Positions 62,436 through 64,000 of a DNA stretch of 64,000 nt are shown here, piece after piece. The translations under genes and the position numbers were made by a program. The notes beneath the pieces were generated by a model. The model did no database searches. It saw only the letters and a list, made by a program, of their open reading frames with translations, and was not told the DNA's origin. The DNA comes from Ancylothrix sp. D3o (lineage in GTDB: Bacteria > Cyanobacteriota > Cyanobacteriia > Cyanobacteriales > Oscillatoriaceae). Position 1 is the stretch's first letter; every line of letters begins with the position of its first letter. The stretch spans positions 263,441 through 327,440 of the forward strand of contig NZ_JAMXEX010000004.1 of NCBI RefSeq assembly GCF_025370775.1, written 5' to 3'.

Positions 62436-64000
62436 CTAAGATAAATTGACTTGTTTTAAATCTAACCCCCGTTCAAAGATGCTGTCAATCGCTAACATTT
62501 CCCCATCAGTGGTCATAAACTTATGGTCTTTTGTAGCGCGAATAATAGAGCCATCTTCCAAACAATACTCAAACACTTCTTGCTCTCCTCGCTTGTGCCA
62601 TTGTGCAATAGGTTGTGAATAGACATAGCCATTACTATCAACACTATAAACCGTACATTCTATCTTTTCCTCAACGATTTTTCCGATAGGCATAGCGCCA
62701 TATTCCACAGTCAAAATTTCCGTATCATAGGTTAAACAATACTCGGCGAATTTCACCATTTGATCAAACAAATCTTCAGCAATTTTTTGATGTACCCCAT
62801 TTTTAGTAGCGCCATCAATAAAAAACTCTCGCTGTTTCTTCATTTCATCAGCCTTCTTTTTCCCCATTGCTCGTCTAAGTAAATCAGCTTGACCTAACGT
62901 ATATCCCGCCAAATCTTGAGCTAATTTCATAATTTGCTCTTGATAAACAAGAACAGCATAAGTCTCTTGCAAAATCGGCTCTAAAAGCTGATGATCATAT
63001 CTAATTTCCTCTCTACCATGCTTACGATTAATAAACAAAGGAATCAAACCTGCATCCAAAGGCCCAGGCCGGTATAAAGCCAAAATTGAAGAAATATCCT
63101 CAATACAAGAAGGCTTCAAATCGCGCACCACCTGACGCATTCCCGACGATTCCAATTGAAAAATCCCCTCCAACTCTCCCTGAGCTAAAGCTGCATAGGT
63201 TTTCTCAATATCGTCTGGAATTTTACTCGTATTTCCCTTCGCCGCAATTTCCTGATACCTTCTTTCTTCTGCCGGCAATTTATAAGGATCAATATCCTTA
63301 TTTTGAGTTTGCTTAATTAACTCCAGAGTTTTCTGAATCATCGTTAAATTCTTCAAACCCAAAAAATCCATTTTCAGCAAACCCAGAGACTCCAAATCCT
63401 CCATAAAATACTGAGTAATTACCGCACCCTCATTATTCTTTTGTAACGGCACAATTTCATCCAGCGGATCAGCAGAAATCACCACCCCCGCCGCATGAAC
63501 CCCATAAGTTTTATTCGTCCCCTCAATGCGGAGTGCCATATCAAGCCACTGTTTTGCCGTCACCGTTGTAATCGTCTTCCCACTAGCATCTTTAATCTCA
63601 TATTCCTTCGTTTCATAAGTCGTTTTAAACTCCGGTTCTGGCGTACTATCGGAAATCATATTCTTTAACTTTTCCGGTTTTCCCCGCGCCACCGGAATCA
63701 TCTTCGCCATTCTATCCGACTCCGCATAAGGAATCCCTAAAACCCGCGCTACATCCTTTAAAACCGCCTTAGAAGTCATGCGGTTAAAAGTAATAATTTG
63801 CGCCACACGATCTTTCCCATATTTCTCGGCAACATAATCAATAACCTCATCGCGTCTTTCAATACAAAAATCCGTATCAATATCCGGCATAGACTTACGC
63901 TCTGGGTTCAAAAACCGCTCAAAAAGTAACCCATGATGCACCGGATCAATATTCGTAATTTTCAACGCATACGCCACCAAAGAACCCGCCGCCGAACCCC
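62436..64000 (-). CDS. dnaE: DNA polymerase III alpha subunit, N-terminal part with N-intein (5' end outside window)
   Basis: This is the partial N-extein of about 421 residues in the window, followed by a 100-residue IntN. The polymerase palm is marked by [20 protein letters not shown] with catalytic Asp residues. [19 protein letters not shown] appears at the window edge, and [20 protein letters not shown] later. The extein ends MVKFAEY and IntN starts [14 protein letters not shown]. IntN ends [10 protein letters not shown] and TAG. Splicing with the dnaE-C product is expected. The gene is the first of a three-gene minus-strand set with the endonuclease and dnaE-C. Confidence 0.95.
   Translation of the reverse strand, partial: GSAAGSLVAYALKITNIDPVHHGLLFERFLNPERKSMPDIDTDFCIERRDEVIDYVAEKYGKDRVAQIITFNRMTSKAVLKDVARVLGIPYAESDRMAKMIPVARGKPEKLKNMISDSTPEPEFKTTYETKEYEIKDASGKTITTVTAKQWLDMALRIEGTNKTYGVHAAGVVISADPLDEIVPLQKNNEGAVITQYFMEDLESLGLLKMDFLGLKNLTMIQKTLELIKQTQNKDIDPYKLPAEERRYQEIAAKGNTSKIPDDIEKTYAALAQGELEGIFQLESSGMRQVVRDLKPSCIEDISSILALYRPGPLDAGLIPLFINRKHGREEIRYDHQLLEPILQETYAVLVYQEQIMKLAQDLAGYTLGQADLLRRAMGKKKADEMKKQREFFIDGATKNGVHQKIAEDLFDQMVKFAEYCLTYDTEILTVEYGAMPIGKIVEEKIECTVYSVDSNGYVYSQPIAQWHKRGEQEVFEYCLEDGSIIRATKDHKFMTTDGEMLAIDSIFERGLDLKQVNLS
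62439..62738 (-). other. IntN, 100-residue N-terminal half of the DnaE intein
   Basis: IntN starts at Cys1 of [14 protein letters not shown]. Block B carries the conserved TxxH ([12 protein letters not shown]). It ends [14 protein letters not shown], near the usual split point of cyanobacterial DnaE inteins. All splicing residues seen in active homologues are present. Confidence 0.93.

Noticed and set aside
1-64000. tRNA, rRNA, CRISPR arrays, prophage or intact insertion sequences
   Set aside because: None was recognised anywhere on either strand; small structural RNAs cannot be excluded by eye.

Overview
This is a 64 kb chromosomal segment of a cyanobacterium, most probably a filamentous non-heterocystous one (Oscillatoria/Microcoleus/Phormidium-like; the rank below phylum is inference). 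The cyanobacterial signature genes are a split-intein dnaE, ferredoxin-dependent glutamate synthase, a fused panC-cmk, a CrtISO-type carotenoid isomerase, a magnesium-chelatase H subunit and an ABA4-like protein. Heptanucleotide STRR arrays and several palindromic repeat families typical of these genomes are also present. The classical HIP1 octamer is not conspicuous; instead the hexamer RCCGGY recurs roughly every 100-150 bp in many stretches, inside and outside genes.

Layout. 1-1.7 kb: str operon on the minus strand (rpsL, rpsG, start of fusA). 1.9-4.9 kb: A-type Fe-S carrier, cupin and phosphodiester glycosidase. 5.5-10.2 kb: glutamate synthase, carrying an in-frame palindromic insertion. 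10.4-15.6 kb: accessory block with a Uma2 nuclease-like protein, a TPR-CHAT protease and a coiled-coil membrane protein. 15.6-25 kb: housekeeping and envelope genes (polysaccharide deacetylase, panC/cmk, RlpA, purM, an MNT/HEPN pair, PHP phosphoesterase, NfeD-like, fasciclin). 25-31.3 kb: accessory block with PsiE-like protein, solitary C5 methylase, sigma factor plus TPR gene sharing duplicated ends, an exported protein between 99-bp direct repeats, and an avidin-family gene interrupted by an amber codon. 31.7-42.5 kb: signal peptidase, carotenoid isomerase, upp, yggT, aroE, Mg-chelatase H paralogue. 43-53.6 kb: mostly envelope genes (TpsB transporter, DegT aminotransferase, LRR protein, ABA4-like, cupin dioxygenase-like, pyridine-nucleotide disulfide oxidoreductase) and several unknowns. 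54.1-59.5 kb: a partner-switching module (STAS-sugar transferase fusion, HATPase kinase, GAF/PAS-PP2C phosphatase, STAS antagonist) likely governing exopolysaccharide. 60.2-64 kb: dnaE.

The most striking feature is the dnaE locus. The two halves of the split DnaE intein, usually described as encoded far apart, lie side by side on the minus strand. A complete free-standing LAGLIDADG homing endonuclease gene sits exactly between them: dnaE-N-IntN, 10 bp, endonuclease, 8 bp overlap, IntC-dnaE-C. The three ORFs are in three different frames. This is what a contiguous, endonuclease-bearing intein would look like just after fracture into a split intein.

Second-tier finds are the amber-interrupted avidin homologue, the same stem-loop family inserted in frame in two enzyme genes (gltS and chlH), the CHAT protease with a membrane partner, and the sigma/TPR locus with duplicated promoters. 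No rRNA, tRNA, CRISPR array, intact insertion sequence or prophage was recognised.
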